This document shows, in pieces, positions 13,234 through 26,700 of a DNA stretch of 64,000 nucleotides. Numbering within the stretch: the stretch's first letter is position 1; the number at the start of each line of letters is the position of its first letter. This stretch comes from Marisa cornuarietis (taxonomy: Eukaryota; Mollusca; Gastropoda; Architaenioglossa; Ampullariidae), in assembly GCA_004794655.1 (NCBI GenBank), contig SMMW01000019.1, positions 2,144,001-2,208,000 of the forward strand, written 5' to 3'. The position numbers and the translations under genes are program-made. The notes below the pieces were generated by a model. It searched no databases. It saw only the letters and a program-made list of their open reading frames with translations, and was not told the origin of the DNA.

Positions 13234-16200
13234 CTACCCTGTATGTGCTCCGTCTAAACAACCTTACAATGCATAATATATGCTCAAGCAGAAATATACC
13301 TAATTGTATACATGATATGTTCAGTCAAAACTTTTTATTGCTTCGTCTTCTCGACGCCTCAAGGAAACAGCATCACTGTGTGACAAAGCTTCGTACAAGT
13401 ACAATAGATCCCACAGTACATAAAGTACAAAACAAAGTGCAACGTTGGCTACCACAAGTTGACTAAATTATCCCCCTTCCTTTGTTCCTTCAAAATTTTT
13501 GTTGCCGTCAGGATATTTTTAGAACCTACACCTGAGATGCTTGTGCACACAAAGCATCAAAACGTTGCAAACAAGCCGAGCCAGGCGGGTAGGACACCCG
13601 GGAATTTTCCTGTCGGGACACCTGGCGTTCGTCAGCACACCCTGCGGCCACCCGGAATAGAATCTAAATGCAGGACTGGTTGACGGAGGGGGGGGGGAGT
13701 TTTGTTTGAAGCATACTTCAGATTAGCAATGTATGTGGAAAAAGAATCTATCTATAGTACAGAGTGCTTAACACATGCTTGTATCAGCACGACTTAAAGA
13801 GATGGCGGGTGGGGGAAGGTCGTCTACTCTGTTCAAATACAAACGTTGCCAAAGTGGGACGCCGAGGACAAAGAAGATCCTAGAACCTGTGCGCGTGCAG
13901 AATCATCACCCTCTTCTCCTCCTCGATCGCATCTACAAAAGGTCGTCCACTCCCTCTTAACCCCCTCGTCACTGCAGCCGTCCACCTGTCTGTCCTTCCT
14001 GCATCTCAGTGTCGTGACATTTGCGGGTGACGTCATGCTGGTGCAGTGTGCAACCCCTCTCCCAATTTTCTCGTCCTTTTTTAGCCTGTTGCTGCATCTG
14101 ATGTCCGTCTTCCTTCTCTCCACTTCCTATTTTTATCTTGTGGTCACATTGTCCTCTAGCGTTCTGATGTCTTATACCCGGGGTAGAGAGGGCAAGGAAC
14201 GATTTTTATCTGTGGGGAAAAACATCAAGGTGCCGTCGATGACATTTTAGGATCGTCACTTAAGTTTACTTATCGGAAAAGCAATACTTCTTTCTTTGCA
14301 TTTTAAAAAATGAAACATTTAACATATTTACAATGTATGTAGATTTTGTGTTGGCATGTCCAGGAATGACGTTTGCTTTTACCTGTACATACCAACCCCT
14401 TCATACTTGTATCTCTGCATTAATTAAACGTTTTGCTAGAGTAAATCTTGTGCCGTAATGTGTCTTTTCTTATTCAGGGGATGGGGATAACGTGAAAAAT
14501 AAACGCACGTTTATGCTAACTTACCCTTGTAAATAAAAGACTGCTGTTTTCGTTGTCTTGCCCTTGTCACCGTCATTATCATTGTCATTAGAGACACATA
14601 ATGTCGAAGTCAGAAGGGAAATGAAACCGATTAGGTTGCCCTATTTTTTCTTTCCCTTGTCGTCTGTACAAAATGACATTAAATATAAAAGTGCTGCATT
14701 CAATAAATCATGGTTATGGCTGCTGGGAAATAAAAAGAAGAAAAGAGAAAAACGGACAGACAAAGAAAAAATAAAATAATCAAAAAAAAAGAAGAGAGAA
14801 ATAAATAAAGAAAAGAATGAAGTAAAAAAGAAGGAAAGAGAGAAAGAACAAAGTCATGGGGTACGCGGGGTATGAAAATGGCGAAGGACTGGCGTCACGA
14901 AGTGGCCACCCGAGAACACCCGGTGGCTAATTGAGCGTTCGCGCGACAGTCTTGAACTGGTACGAAGTGATGCACGGGGTGCAGGCAGGCAAACACAGGG
15001 CAGCCCTCTAATGAGGCCACCTCGGATACCCAGTGTTGCTTCAAGCTTAAGATTGGGGCCTCGTACACCCGCTGACAGTTGGCAAGGTGCGTTCGATGCA
15101 GGTCAGACTGTTGACAAAGGAGAGGAAAAGCTAGGGGTGGGTGGAGGGGCTAGCATTTGGCCTGTGTCCTTGTTCCAGCCTGTTCCTTCTTCAAGTCGTT
15201 TAAATCTACACACGGGGGTCTTCAGCTTTGGTTATAAACTGTGACAGAGTTAGAGAGTTAGCACAGTTCACCACTTACCAGACGTGAAGGAATAAATTTT
15301 CAGAAATAACTGTTATATATAAACCTGTGTGTCGTAGGTCATTCTTTTCATCGTTCAACTTCTCCCCCCTCCCTCAAGAATGACATGAATAAGCCCGTCC
15401 AATCAATAAAGGAAACAAGTTTATTGTTTTAGGAAAAAAATAGCCCGGAAAATGTTTTAGTCTGCATATCAGTTGCACGTGCAAGGAAACTGGGGCTATT
15501 CAGTACATTATTTCTTTGGAAATTCATCATTTTTTAAATAACTTTTGCGACGTGCTTGCTGCATACATAATCGCCCATAAGAAAAAAATGGATTTCAGCT
15601 TAGCATCGAATATTTCCAGCATCTTCTGAACTTTTTATCAGAGTAAAACGGGTGTATGGTATGCTGGTAGTCGCTGGCGGGAGGACTAACGCCAATATAT
15701 AAAACTGTCTTGAAAATAGAACCCAGGAACTTATTACTAAAAGGAAAAGGTGGGGTGGGGTGGAAGCTTACTTATGTCACTGAGTTACAGTGCTTTCACA
15801 GTTTTGTAGCAACAGCTTAACTATATAATTATATCGTTATGGGGAAGTTGCGCAACTTGGTTGGTTGAAAAAGTCGCCACCCGGCCCCCATCTGTTGGGT
15901 GCTGCGACCTTAAGGGAGGTAGTCATGCACTTTGGGTGACCTCCGCGAAGACAACGTATTCCTGTCACGCTGCGCGTGGCGTTCGTCTAAATTTGTCTCA
16001 TCGTGTGGGCGGTGTGCGGACTGAGGGCGCTTCATGCCTTGAACACCGGCCGATGATCTGTTGACGTTAGAGGACGATGCCCGTACGTGATGTGCACAGA
16101 TGTGTCTAGTACCGTTAGCTGTCGTCTGCTTGGACGCCTTGCCAATATCCGCATTCTGTGCAAGGAAGTCCGCTGAGTGTGGGATCCCCTAACGGGTGTT

Positions 16201-18659
16201 CCTTACCGCACGTCCACCCTCTTCGGCAAGGACGGTCAGAAAAGTGGGATGTGGGCGGGGGGGGGGAGGGGTAGGATGCCAGTGGAAGAGCTTTTTGTAG
16301 CCCCTACTCCTTCCACTAACTGTCCTCGCTTACCCTTTTTTCACGTGTCCGGGTAGGTCGACGTGTCTCAGTCCTTGCAGGTCCCTGGAGTCGGTATATT
16401 ACTACGACATTTACACGAGGCCAACAGAGAGCAGAGAGAGAGAGAGAGGTGAAGGGTTAAGCTTGTTAATGGATAGGCTAGAAGGCTGCGTGTCCTGGCC
16501 TTTGAGGAACTTGACACTCCAGACCTTCTGTATCCTGGGCATTAAGTTCGATTTTCAAGCAGAAGCAAGTCGTTGCTCGGACGGCACTAACGGTTTTGAG
16601 CAGAGCGAAGAGAGGACCGAGAATGCATACCGAACATTATATTCTTTCATATATTTTTATTCCCAAAGATGACTCTGATAACTAACGATTCTAGACAGAC
16701 AGATGGAATGTTGCACACAAAGTAGGGAGTCGTTGAGCTAAATTATTACGATTAACCTTTTTTTCTTGTTTTGTATGTCTGTTACAATACAGTTTATTTT
16801 TCTTAAGGGGTTTTGTTTGGCAGAAGCTAGGACCACTTACACAAATTATTTCTTTACCCACAATACGTTACTTCAAAACACACTGATTAATCTACCTTTT
16901 AATTTTTTTTTAAAAAAAACATCATCCACAGGACAACTTCTGTTGGCGCTGCACTGAGGCTGCAGTCAGCCACCCGACTCATCTCTAGGCCAGGCACAAG
17001 TGTCACTCCAAGCAACACTCCCAGCTTGGGGTAGCTTGTAAAGTGCTGTAGTTGTCACCAGCACACAGTGGCTGTCCTCTCAAGCGCATCACGGTGCGGA
17101 GATCGGCGACCTGTCACGCCAAGTCAGCCGTGACCGCGAGGTTTCTCGGGTGGTTTGCGGTGATGTGAGTGATGAATTATGCACGGCCCAATAGTTTTAG
17201 CGCGAACACGATACGACCGTGTCACGTGACACCAGGCTTGTGGCAGCAACAGCACTCGTTCTGGTTTAGTGGGAACAATCAAAAACATACAATTGTGGTT
17301 TTTTGAGGACATTACGGAATCAGATCCATTAGGTCATCTATAATACCAATAACAATAATAAATTAATATAGCGTACACTACAACTGAAGTGATTGCTCTA
17401 AGTGATAACATTCCAGAAACATTACTTAAGACTGAACAACAACAGTACAAAATCTATCAGAGTCGAACATTTTGAACAAAATTCTAAAATATTTGTAAAT
17501 TAAATTATCATTTGTGAAAACGATTTGAGTGATATCTATAGATCATGGAAGGAAACTCTCTATTGGGTTCGTATATACACAATTTCTTCAAAACTTTTCA
17601 ATATTAAAAATTTCAGCCAACTGTGAAACAACTGGAGACAACTGTGCAGTTGATAGGGAAATATTACGCAATGACAATAAAGCAATAACACAATAATTAT
17701 GAGGTAACATATAGCTTCATATATGGAGTGACCACTGTGTTGACTGTAATTTCTCGTGATCTTTGTACGCACAATCTTTAAATCTGCTACACTGGATTTC
17801 ATAATGAACATCCTCTAACTGGTAATGTAACTTTCTGTTTACTATGTAAGTAACAGAAACTTACTGCCTATCAGTTATTAACGAACCTCAGTCTCTCGTG
17901 GCTTTGATAATGTTCCCACGGAGACTTTTTTTTTTAAATGTCGTCAAAACATTTCGGGTGCACTGGTATTCATTTCAAACGCAGCAAGTCCTTTGTCTGG
18001 AATTTACGTCCCCCCTCAATAGTGGCGCCATCTTCCCGACCTTTCCCCCCACCCCCCGAGCTCGCTTTTCACCGACGCTTTAGTCCTCGCATTCTTTCAT
18101 CTTCCTCCAACGGATCTTTTCGTCGTTGTTTGCTCGTCTTGCTGTCTTTCTGTGGCATTCACTGCAGTACAATCACTGCTCGGCGTGGTCTGTTGAGAAA
18201 TGCAAATGACTGGCCACGCTGGTAAGGTCATATCGCGTTTTTAATTCAGAAGAAAGTATATTAAGCAGCCAATGTGGCAGGCTGTTTGCTGCATTAAAGT
18301 CTAATTAAAGACCTGGGGGCTTCAATGATGAAAAAGGGGGGGTGCCAGCTGGGAAAAATTGGGTCAAGCGGCGTTTTGCTTTGCGGAGCACCACCACTCT
18401 GATGAGTCTCTTACAATGAAGTCGTCTGACTGGAGTGCTTCTCGCTCTTTTGATGACTTCCAATGGGGTTTCTGTCGCACCGGCTTCTAAGCCACTTGAA
18501 CAGCGCAATAAAGACGTGGAGCTGAAGTACTTCGTTAGCTCAGGCCAGACTAGTGCAATTCATCGCTTTCTCACCTCGTCAGATGTGTCAGGAAAACATC
18601 AACAGTTATTTGTCAGGAAAACAGCAACAGTTATAATCACAAGTACAACCACAAAAACT

Positions 18660-18753
18660 GTGAGTGAGTGAGTGAGTGAGTGAGTGAGTGAGTGAGTGAG
18701 TGAGTGAGTGAGTGAGTGAGTGAGTGAGTGAGTGAGTGAGTGAGTGAGTGAGT
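18660..18753 (+). repeat. Perfect (TGAG)23 tetranucleotide repeat
   Basis: Ninety-four bases without interruption, which suggests recent expansion. Frames through it read as repeated Thr-His-Ser-Leu and are not genes. Confidence 0.97.
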
Positions 18754-19762
18754 TGGATGCCAGCGATTTCATGTAGACGCTGCCCCATTGCAGGTAAAGT
18801 TTCCACGGTAAATGTTAACGCCACAGAAAGCAAAATGAACTCTTGGCCATTGTCTTAGTGTTGTAAACGATAACGATAACTCTTACTCTAATTTCCTTCT
18901 TAATGTTCGTGTCTCCCCCACCGCCTCGTCACTCTTTTTTTTCTACACTGACTCTAGTCCTACAAACCACTGCATTTCTTCTTCTTGTGGTTGTATTATT
19001 TCTTCATCTTCTTGTTATTCGTATTCCTTCTTCTTTATTGCCTCTCTCGTTGTCATCTTCATTGTTATCTCCCCCTATATCGAACACCTTTTTTATCATC
19101 ACGTGATCTTTCTGCAGCACAGCTTGACACTTCTCCTTAACAAACACTGTGTCAGCCTGTTTCTTCTCTCTTCACTCCGTCCCCCCTCTCTCTTCTCTCT
19201 AAAGCTCTCTCTCTCTGTTTTTCCTAAATATCCCATAATGCATTGCGCCCTCTCGTAAAGTTTCACTGAGCATGCCCACTGTTAATTGGAACGTTAAAAC
19301 TCGGGCTCGGCACAAGTAGTGAAACAAAAGTTCTCAGGCCCACCGCTGGGCTTTATGAAGGCGATACTGTTCCGCCGATTGCCGGGGTAGAACGGCGGAA
19401 GGCAATATTCCTATTGTGTTTCCCGCATTATCCTAATCCTGGCAATGGCTTGGCCGTGTCTCAGGATTGTCTTTACACCGAGGTAATTGTAGTCCTGCCG
19501 GCGCGCCGCCCTCTGAGTGCCGGAGCTCAATAGACCGCATGGAGAAATGCGAGTCGACTTGGAAAAAAAAAAAAAGGATGTTGGAGAAGAAAGTTGGAAT
19601 GTACTTCAAGATAAGAAACAACGTGGAGAGGTATGGTGCGGGTTGAACCGCGCACGCGCATGCTATCACTATGAACACGTGAAATTAGACATGATGGGAA
19701 GAGAGAAGTAGATAAGCAGGCGGACAGACAAATTATAAAGTCCATCGAAGAAAGAGCGCGCA

Positions 19763-19763
<1 letters not shown>

Positions 19764-19813
<50 letters not shown>
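19764..19813 (+). repeat. (GT)25 microsatellite
   Basis: Uninterrupted GT run. Confidence 0.97.
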
Positions 19814-19816
<3 letters not shown>

Positions 19817-20110
19817 TAAACGCTCCGTAAGTCGAGATATGACCAACCAACCAGCTGACCAATCCACCGACAGATCAATCCACCCACCCACCAACCCACC
19901 AGTAAGCAAAAAACAAAAACTTACAAACGAAAGGTCGCAAGATAGAAAAAAGCGTTGGCATATATATGCTGCTGCAATAACGTTATGAGTTATTTTTATG
20001 ACCTCCTCATAATGAGAAGACTACTCTTGTGGCATTTAATAGGTTAGACAACTCTTGTGCCGCTCGCTAATGAAGCAGACAGAAGAACATAAATCTTTTA
20101 ATTGCAGTGA

Positions 20111-20113
<3 letters not shown>

Positions 20114-20188
<75 letters not shown>
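20114..20188 (+). repeat. Perfect (ATC)25 trinucleotide repeat
   Basis: Seventy-five bases of ATC, reading as poly-Ser, poly-His or poly-Ile in the three + frames; no gene surrounds it. Confidence 0.97.
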
Positions 20189-22977
20189 GATTTGCTTAGT
20201 CTTTGACATTGAAAGAGGCTGGAATATTCGAATCCCAGTAGTTCAGTAAGTCGTAACGGATCTCACGTGTTCCGTGAACATCGAATGAAGTCCCTTAATT
20301 TTTTTATCAAATGTTCAACACTTGGCCTGGTGCTTCCTGTGCGAGGTGCTGTTTCAGTCAGACACGAACCTCTTCCTGATCCAGTAACCCCCCCCCCTCC
20401 TGCATCTAGCAAATCTTTTCGATAATGAGACAAATTGATGATGTTTTTGAAGCGACATGTCGGCAGATGACTGCTGCATTGTTAACTGAAGAGTTCACAT
20501 CTAAATGCAGAAGACTTTACTTTCACTACGTACCAAGATGTGAAGAGTAGGTTTAGAGAGACATCTGTAGTTGCATGATATCACATCAAGTTGTGTGGGT
20601 GGGTGGGTGCGCGCTCACGTTCGTGAGTGTGCGGGCGTGGGTGGGGGCGGTTGGTGAGTACGTTCGAGTGAGTCTTTAAGACAAATGCTGCTTTTTAGTA
20701 ATTTATGCACGAGCAAATAGAATTACTTGCTTCGGAATTTCCAGGATCTAACATTACTTGTTGCACACACCAGGAGATACTTCCAAGAAGAGTTAAATAC
20801 CAGTTTAAAAGAAAAAGTTAAATGCTGAAATCTTAGTTCCAAACGCCTTTAGGAAGAGTTGATGATTAAATTGGATTTTATAGAAAGTAGGTCTACAAGT
20901 TGCAGTTGCTTTGAGTTTCATAAACATAAGGTTTGCATTTATAGTGTTTTTGTAACAAATGGTTCCTTCCTATATCCAGGCTTCTGTATTTGGGCATCGA
21001 ATTTCAGAAATTAGCATCTTAACCCGATGAACCAGTTTCCAAACTAGATTACAGACTGTAACTTAGTATCTTAACAACAAAATGCATGCAGTCATGTGAC
21101 TGCGAATCGCTGTACCTACTGTCAGCTGTGATGGTGAAAGCTCAGTGCCCAGAGGCTATCTCAGATGCTATAAACAAAGAAAAATTCCACATTAAAGTCC
21201 CATCTTCTAAAAAAAAAATGGAGACAAATCATGACTGATAAAACTTTGTCTGTGCGCCCACACATTAGTTTGCTTATAAACAAGAAATCAGTCTCGTGTT
21301 CTGGACACATCTATGTAACAATCTAATTTATTAGAAGAGTCGACGAGTTGTATTTTTACTTTTGCTGTGTATTCTGTGTCTAAGCTGATCCAAGTTGTCT
21401 GTCTTTTGTTGCACCAGAAATTTGGAGGCACCTACTAGGCATTTGTTGAGAGAACAAAGAACTGATACCACCTCTTGCCTAGAAAGACGAAAAGCAATCC
21501 AAAAATTATAACCTTATTACATTAAGAATAATTATAGTCAGCTATAATGCTTTACTGGTGCAAAAAAAACAAAATACAAGTAACATTTATAAATATTTTG
21601 TTGTTTCTCCTTTAAGTTAAAGGTAATAGCTATGAGGTTTAATGAAGTGTGTTAGGTCACGTGCCTGTTTCAATGACTACAGTGGAAATGCACTGACAGT
21701 ATATTTGTTGTAAGCATAATTTATGGTGGGTATCAAAGTGTTTTAGGTTGTATTTTGTTAGAACAAATTTTTATAGTGAAGGCGGAGCATTCAGCAGGGC
21801 CCGACAGCCAAACCGTATTCACAGTCATAACACGTTATTTACAGATAATAAATGTTTGTCAGATTTAAACATTTAAAAAATAAAAATGTCGGCTATTGAG
21901 ATTCGGTTCACGTACCGCTATGATGTTGACGAGTTCCTCCATTTTTCTAGGCAAGCAACAAACAAGTTTGTTTCGTGTCAGCCAATTAAAAAAAAACAAC
22001 TCCGGTAGCAATGGAGCGTGTCTGACAGAGTGAAAGGTCCTCGATATACAAATCAGTGATCCAGGCCCCCGACATATGCGACACGTTGACAGACATACGA
22101 CAGACGCAGTGTCGGCAAACGATCTTTTAGAAAGAAAGGAGGACCACAGGTAGAAGTCTGATGACTTGCTTGTAAGGCATCCAGTCTGTCTAACAGATGC
22201 GCGCTTCAGGTAAGACAACAGCCTCTCGCCTTCTCCATTCTGATCTCCAACACGTGCCCAATTTAACCATCTTCAGAAACTGAAGTATTCAATCGCCGCT
22301 CCATTACCGTGACAGATGCCTGGGTGTCAATCGCACCCGTGTCTGATGTCATTGCGTTCAGTTCCTCTTACTCGGCTACCGCCCGTCCCCACCCCTTGTC
22401 CGCCAGCTCCACTCCCCAGCCCCCGCCACCTAGTCCACATACCTTTTTTTCCAACTTCTGGGAGGTTTCAAACGGGAAAATACAAACCTCCTCAAGTAGT
22501 ATCCCATAATGCACTGAATACCATGTTTATCCCAATAGCTCGGCAGAGACAGATGTGCCTCTTTTACCGGCCCTGGAGAAGGCGTTTGCTCTGTTCCTCT
22601 TTCTGAGGAGGAGGGGAGGTTAAAAACGAGGGGAAGGTATGACGAGAGTAGAAGAAGAAGTCAGACAAGGAGACTCTAAGCTCCTGATGATTGGACAAAA
22701 GACTGAATTGATCTCGAGTGCGTGTTGGCTGGCATTTTTTTAAACCTGTTTTCAAGCCGTTCACTGGTCATTTGGGGTAGACAAAGAGCGAGTTCGGGTG
22801 CCGAGATTATCGGGTACAAGAGAGACAGAGGACGGTAAGGAGACGAGTGGCAGGTGAATGTGGCCGTATGCAGGGTGTGAGCGTAACGTCGAGAACGACT
22901 CGATTCAAACGTTCCTCTGACCATCCGTCAATCCTGCCAGCCAGACATCCAGTTTCTAGAGCTTCCTCAAATCAGTC

Positions 22978-23165
22978 CTATTCACTATCCACCTCTTCCA
23001 TAGATTAGTATACCTTTCATTATTCACCTTTTTTTGGATCAGTACCTTATATCCTTCACTATCCATCTCTTCTTTTAATTACTATTTTATCACTTTTCGT
23101 CTCTTCTGTAGATCAGTACCTTGTATCCTTCACTATTCCTCTCTTCTGTAGATCACTATATATTT
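22978..23165 (+). repeat. Degenerate pyrimidine-rich repeat, about 46 bp
   Basis: TAGATCAGTACCTTGTATCC followed by TTCACTATCCATCTCTTCT recurs about four times with substitutions. Confidence 0.65.
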
Positions 23166-23298
23166 CTTCTTTAAAAAGTTTCTTACTGTGTATATGTATA
23201 TTGGATAATTGTTAATAATTTTTTTAATTTGGTTTGTATTGCTTAATAAGATATGGTCGAAAGGTAAAATGCTTTGTCCATCAAGTCTTTCACCTATC

Positions 23299-23300
<2 letters not shown>

Positions 23301-23347
<47 letters not shown>

Positions 23348-23371
23348 CACACAACACACACACACACACAA
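23301..23371 (+). repeat. (CA)n with AACACA interruptions
   Basis: About 23 CA units then interrupted CA runs. Confidence 0.95.
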
Positions 23372-24139
23372 AACATCGCACTGGCATAAGAAAAGTGTAC
23401 AAACGTTTCATTAAATGTTGTTCGTTTCACACGCAATTAGAGAAGTAGGTTGCCACTGATCTCAGACACCAAGAGCCAGAACTGAACTCGTTCCTCCTCA
23501 GACGCGCGCCGCGGCCGCAGCTGCAGTCTGGTGAGCCACTCATCATCTCCTTTGCTATGTCTGCGATTGTTGTAAAGAGGGTGAGTTTGAGTTTGAATGA
23601 GTTTCTTTACAACGCTGTTCAGCGCACACAAGAACACAGTCCAGGGGTGGGTGGGTGAGGGGGACGAAGGGTGGTACGAAGCTATGGATTACTTCTCTTT
23701 CTCTTTTTTTCTACTTTTTTAATAGTTTTTTTTGTCGTTTTGTTTTTGTCTGAGTCAAGGTGTATCCTGTGGGATGTCAACTTTTTGTCTTCTGTGGCAG
23801 ACTCGACTCAGTGCATGTGATGCGCGTCTGCATTTAAACTCCCAGTCCAAGTCTTGTCCTGGCCAGATCGCTGCTTAGCCCGACTGTATCATAACAAAAT
23901 GTCCTGGTCAAATCGTATAATAATCAGATTTATTCTAACCAATACTTTTATAATTACAAGTGCTGTTGGAACATAACCAATCATTTGAATGATGAGCTGT
24001 GGAGTGCTGCTAGAGGCAAAAGTTACCATGCACGAACACACAAACACACAAACAGCCAAGCGCACGCGCGTAAACTCATAAAAGAAAAGCGACTGCTTAG
24101 AATGACTTCTGTGAATGGTAATATGATGAACCATTTCTA

Positions 24140-24530
24140 GTTTTTTTTTCTTTTTTTTTTTTTTGACTTTTTAAAAATTTCTTTCTTTATTTTTTTTATT
24201 CTTTTTAGTTTCTTTTAGTGTTTTATTCTTTCTGTTTTCTTTTCTTTTTTTTTCTTTTCGTTAATTTCCTTTTTAACTTTTGTTACTGGTCTCCTTATAA
24301 CTCTTTAATTTTATCTGTTACTTTAATTTGTCTAATCTTTCGTCCATTTGATCTTTTTCCTACCCTCATTTCTTTGTGTGTGTGTGTGTGTGTGTGCGTG
24401 CGTGTGTTACAGGATTTCTCTTTACTATCTTATTTTAATTTATTCAAGACTTTTTCTTCATTGCTCTTTATCTTCCTCTTTCTTTTCATTGCCTTGTTCC
24501 CCCCCACACCCCCATGTCACTCTTTTTGCG
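24140..24530 (+). repeat. T-rich low-complexity tract with (GT)n
   Basis: About 390 bp of T/TTTC-rich sequence with a GT run at 24375-24408. Confidence 0.85.
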
Positions 24531-24782
24531 TTCTTCGGAAAGGCCAGTCTATGCTTGCGGTAATTTTCTTTGTTTTTAAAGTCAGTTTTCGTTTAAACTC
24601 CCCTTATGCTGGCCAAGCAACCGCACAAAGACCAGCCATCAAAAGGTTGAAAACAGCGTATCGACAAACCCCCGCGTCGGTGGGAAAAAAAAGACCAATA
24701 GAAATTAGGCGCAGACGACTCGACAATGTTTGGCCTCATTTTGGCACGCGCGTGCTTACGACTCACGAGTTCGATATCGACT

Positions 24783-24800
24783 CACGCGCGCGCGCGCGCT
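24783..24800 (+). repeat. (CG)8 tract
   Basis: Alternating C and G, a strong Z-DNA-prone sequence and unusual in CpG-poor surroundings. Confidence 0.9.
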
Positions 24801-25599
24801 GAGGCACCAGCAGCAAATTACACGGCGCAGAGCCGCCAATTACAGTGTTCTGTAATATCGCACCTGCTAGCCAACGCAACAGCAACAAATTGACAAAATA
24901 CTGGCGTGAAAGGGGAAAAAATCACGGAGGTGTGAAACGCCATCGACTGGCGATGACATTTCCGTCTGGTCCCCCTCCCGCTTGTTGCTCGAGGGGAAGT
25001 TTGAAAACGACCGTAATGACCGTAGCGCGCGTGCGTACTCGTCGGACTCCGCGCAACTTAATGCAGAAAAATTGGGCAGTTACATTGACTGGCTTCAGCA
25101 GTGAATTCTACCGCGTTTTTCTTCTTGCGGAAAGGTTTGAGGAAGATTATTTAGACAGTGCAGTACATCCACGAGAGTGCTGGAATCGACGGTCGGGTTC
25201 TTTTGATGTCTGTATGGTATCAGACTTTTGTGGATGTCAAACTGACACTAGGTGTATCTTGGGAAGCCCTGAGTTAGGTCTGTTTCATAACTTTAAAGTA
25301 CCCTTCATCCACATTAAAACGGACCTTTTAAAGTTACCTGCAAAATCTAAGAAAATTTCTATCACAAAGAAGCAAAATAATTTTCAGAACGATATACATT
25401 TTACCCCGTCTGTAATAGATCAGATATAGTAGCATTACTCGGATTGTTTGGTGCAAAAAGTAGTTCCGTGACGTTATGTTAGTTATGGAAGGTATTAGAG
25501 CCTCTAATTATTGCCGTAAGTCTGTATTTCTAAAGGCGATACCAAACATCTCTCCTTCGCTGACTAACCTCAAAGGGGTTAGGTATCCATCACGGATTT

Positions 25600-25712
25600 T
25601 ATTCCATAGAGGGCACTGCGTTACACGGGTCTCGAACGGGAGTGTGGTCGCCTTTGGATTCGGACCCCTCCCCCCACCCTCCCTGCTCTATCAGCTATGC
25701 TATCAGATAAGT
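25600..25712 (-). mobile_element. tRNA-derived SINE fragment
   Basis: On the minus strand, a box A (AGCATAGCTGATAGAGCAG, 25683-25701) is followed 42 bp later by a box B (CCGTTCGAGACCCGT, 25625-25639), a normal pol III spacing. The intervening part is G-rich and does not fold as a tRNA anticodon arm, so a SINE head rather than a tRNA gene is indicated. Confidence 0.6.
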
Positions 25713-26599
25713 GCTGAAAAGATATTAGGTTTCCACAAAATTCCCCATGTCACTGGGAACAATCCAACCGTGTCTAAAGCGGTGCACCCGAAGCACCAGC
25801 AATAGAAGACACAGTATACATCTATCGTTTAAGCTCTCACACTGCTGACTATATTTACACTATATTTAAGTGCACTTAAAATGCTTAAAGTAGTTTAGCT
25901 GTTCCTGCTGGCTTGACATATTTCTTCATGAAGAACCTCACTGCAATTATGTGTAAAGCAAGCCTGTATGTCTTAAACCAATGCTTTTCCTTCAGCATCG
26001 TCCAAACGAAGGTTTTTAAAACATTTTCGGGTCCATTTCACGATGTCAGACCAGTATTCGTTTTAAGCTCTTTAAACACATTTGACATGGGGCTTATCAT
26101 AGCTGAACTACCATGTATTCGATCATAAACCAATGAAAAAAATCTAATTAATGCCTGTATAGATGGGCATCAGATGATTAGAATCCCTGAGGCGGTTTGT
26201 GTAATACACCATGAACTGTTGTTTACAGCGGATGTTTTCCTCCAGCCAGGACTCCTCCTGTAATCTGCTCATTGTCATTTTCAGTGCGGACATTCAGATG
26301 GCCTACCCGCCGGTGGGTGGGTGCGAGGGGGAAGAGGAGTAATGATGTTAATACATAACATAAGCACATTCTAGTGACTAAATTAAGCGTCGATAATAAC
26401 TTTATGCGCAAAATATTGATAAGTACGACTTTCTCTAGCACTGCAGTGGCGAGGGGTAGTCTGCTGGCGACCTGTGCCTCCACAGTTTGTGCTTTGCTGG
26501 CTAGTGAATCATAGCAGCTAGAAAAAAAATCTCATTGGGGTGTATTCGGACAGTATCCTCGCAATCCTAGCCTTTATGCTCCTAGCATCTCTAGGCGGT

Positions 26600-26700
26600 C
26601 CTGTGGCGCGACTTTAAGGGGTCGCAGATAGAGTGAGGATTAGATGTTCCGGGTTCGGATCTCGTCACATCTCGTCTCGTCTGCATAAACATTTTAAAAG
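26600..26700 (+). mobile_element. tRNA-like SINE fragment
   Basis: A good box B, CCGGGTTCGGATCTCG, lies at 26649-26664, with a weaker box-A-like TGGCGCGACTTTAAGG at about 26603-26618. The sequence then degenerates into short TCTCGTC repeats and an AT-rich tail. Confidence 0.4.

Larger units (their letters stand above)
11772..18659. other. No gene recognised
   Basis: Mixed composition. A G-rich patch lies at 12180-12205 and C/G-rich sequence with repeated CACCCGG-type words at 13575-13660. A perfect CRE (TGACGTCA) lies at 14028-14035. An A-rich purine tract lies at 14745-14850, and G-runs at 13686-13698 and 16256-16270. No frame shows a recognisable domain. Confidence 0.55.
18754..22977. other. 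No gene recognised
   Basis: T/C-rich sequence at 18900-19220, a CCAACCCACC-rich stretch at 19845-19905, and AT-rich unique sequence from 20190 to 21900. From 22000 to 22900 the composition is more balanced but without a supported exon. Confidence 0.55.

Noticed and set aside
24218..25429. Two consecutive 194-codon frames in one frame
   Set aside because: The first is largely T-rich low-complexity sequence, both lack a convincing start context, and neither has a recognisable domain or splice signals in support.
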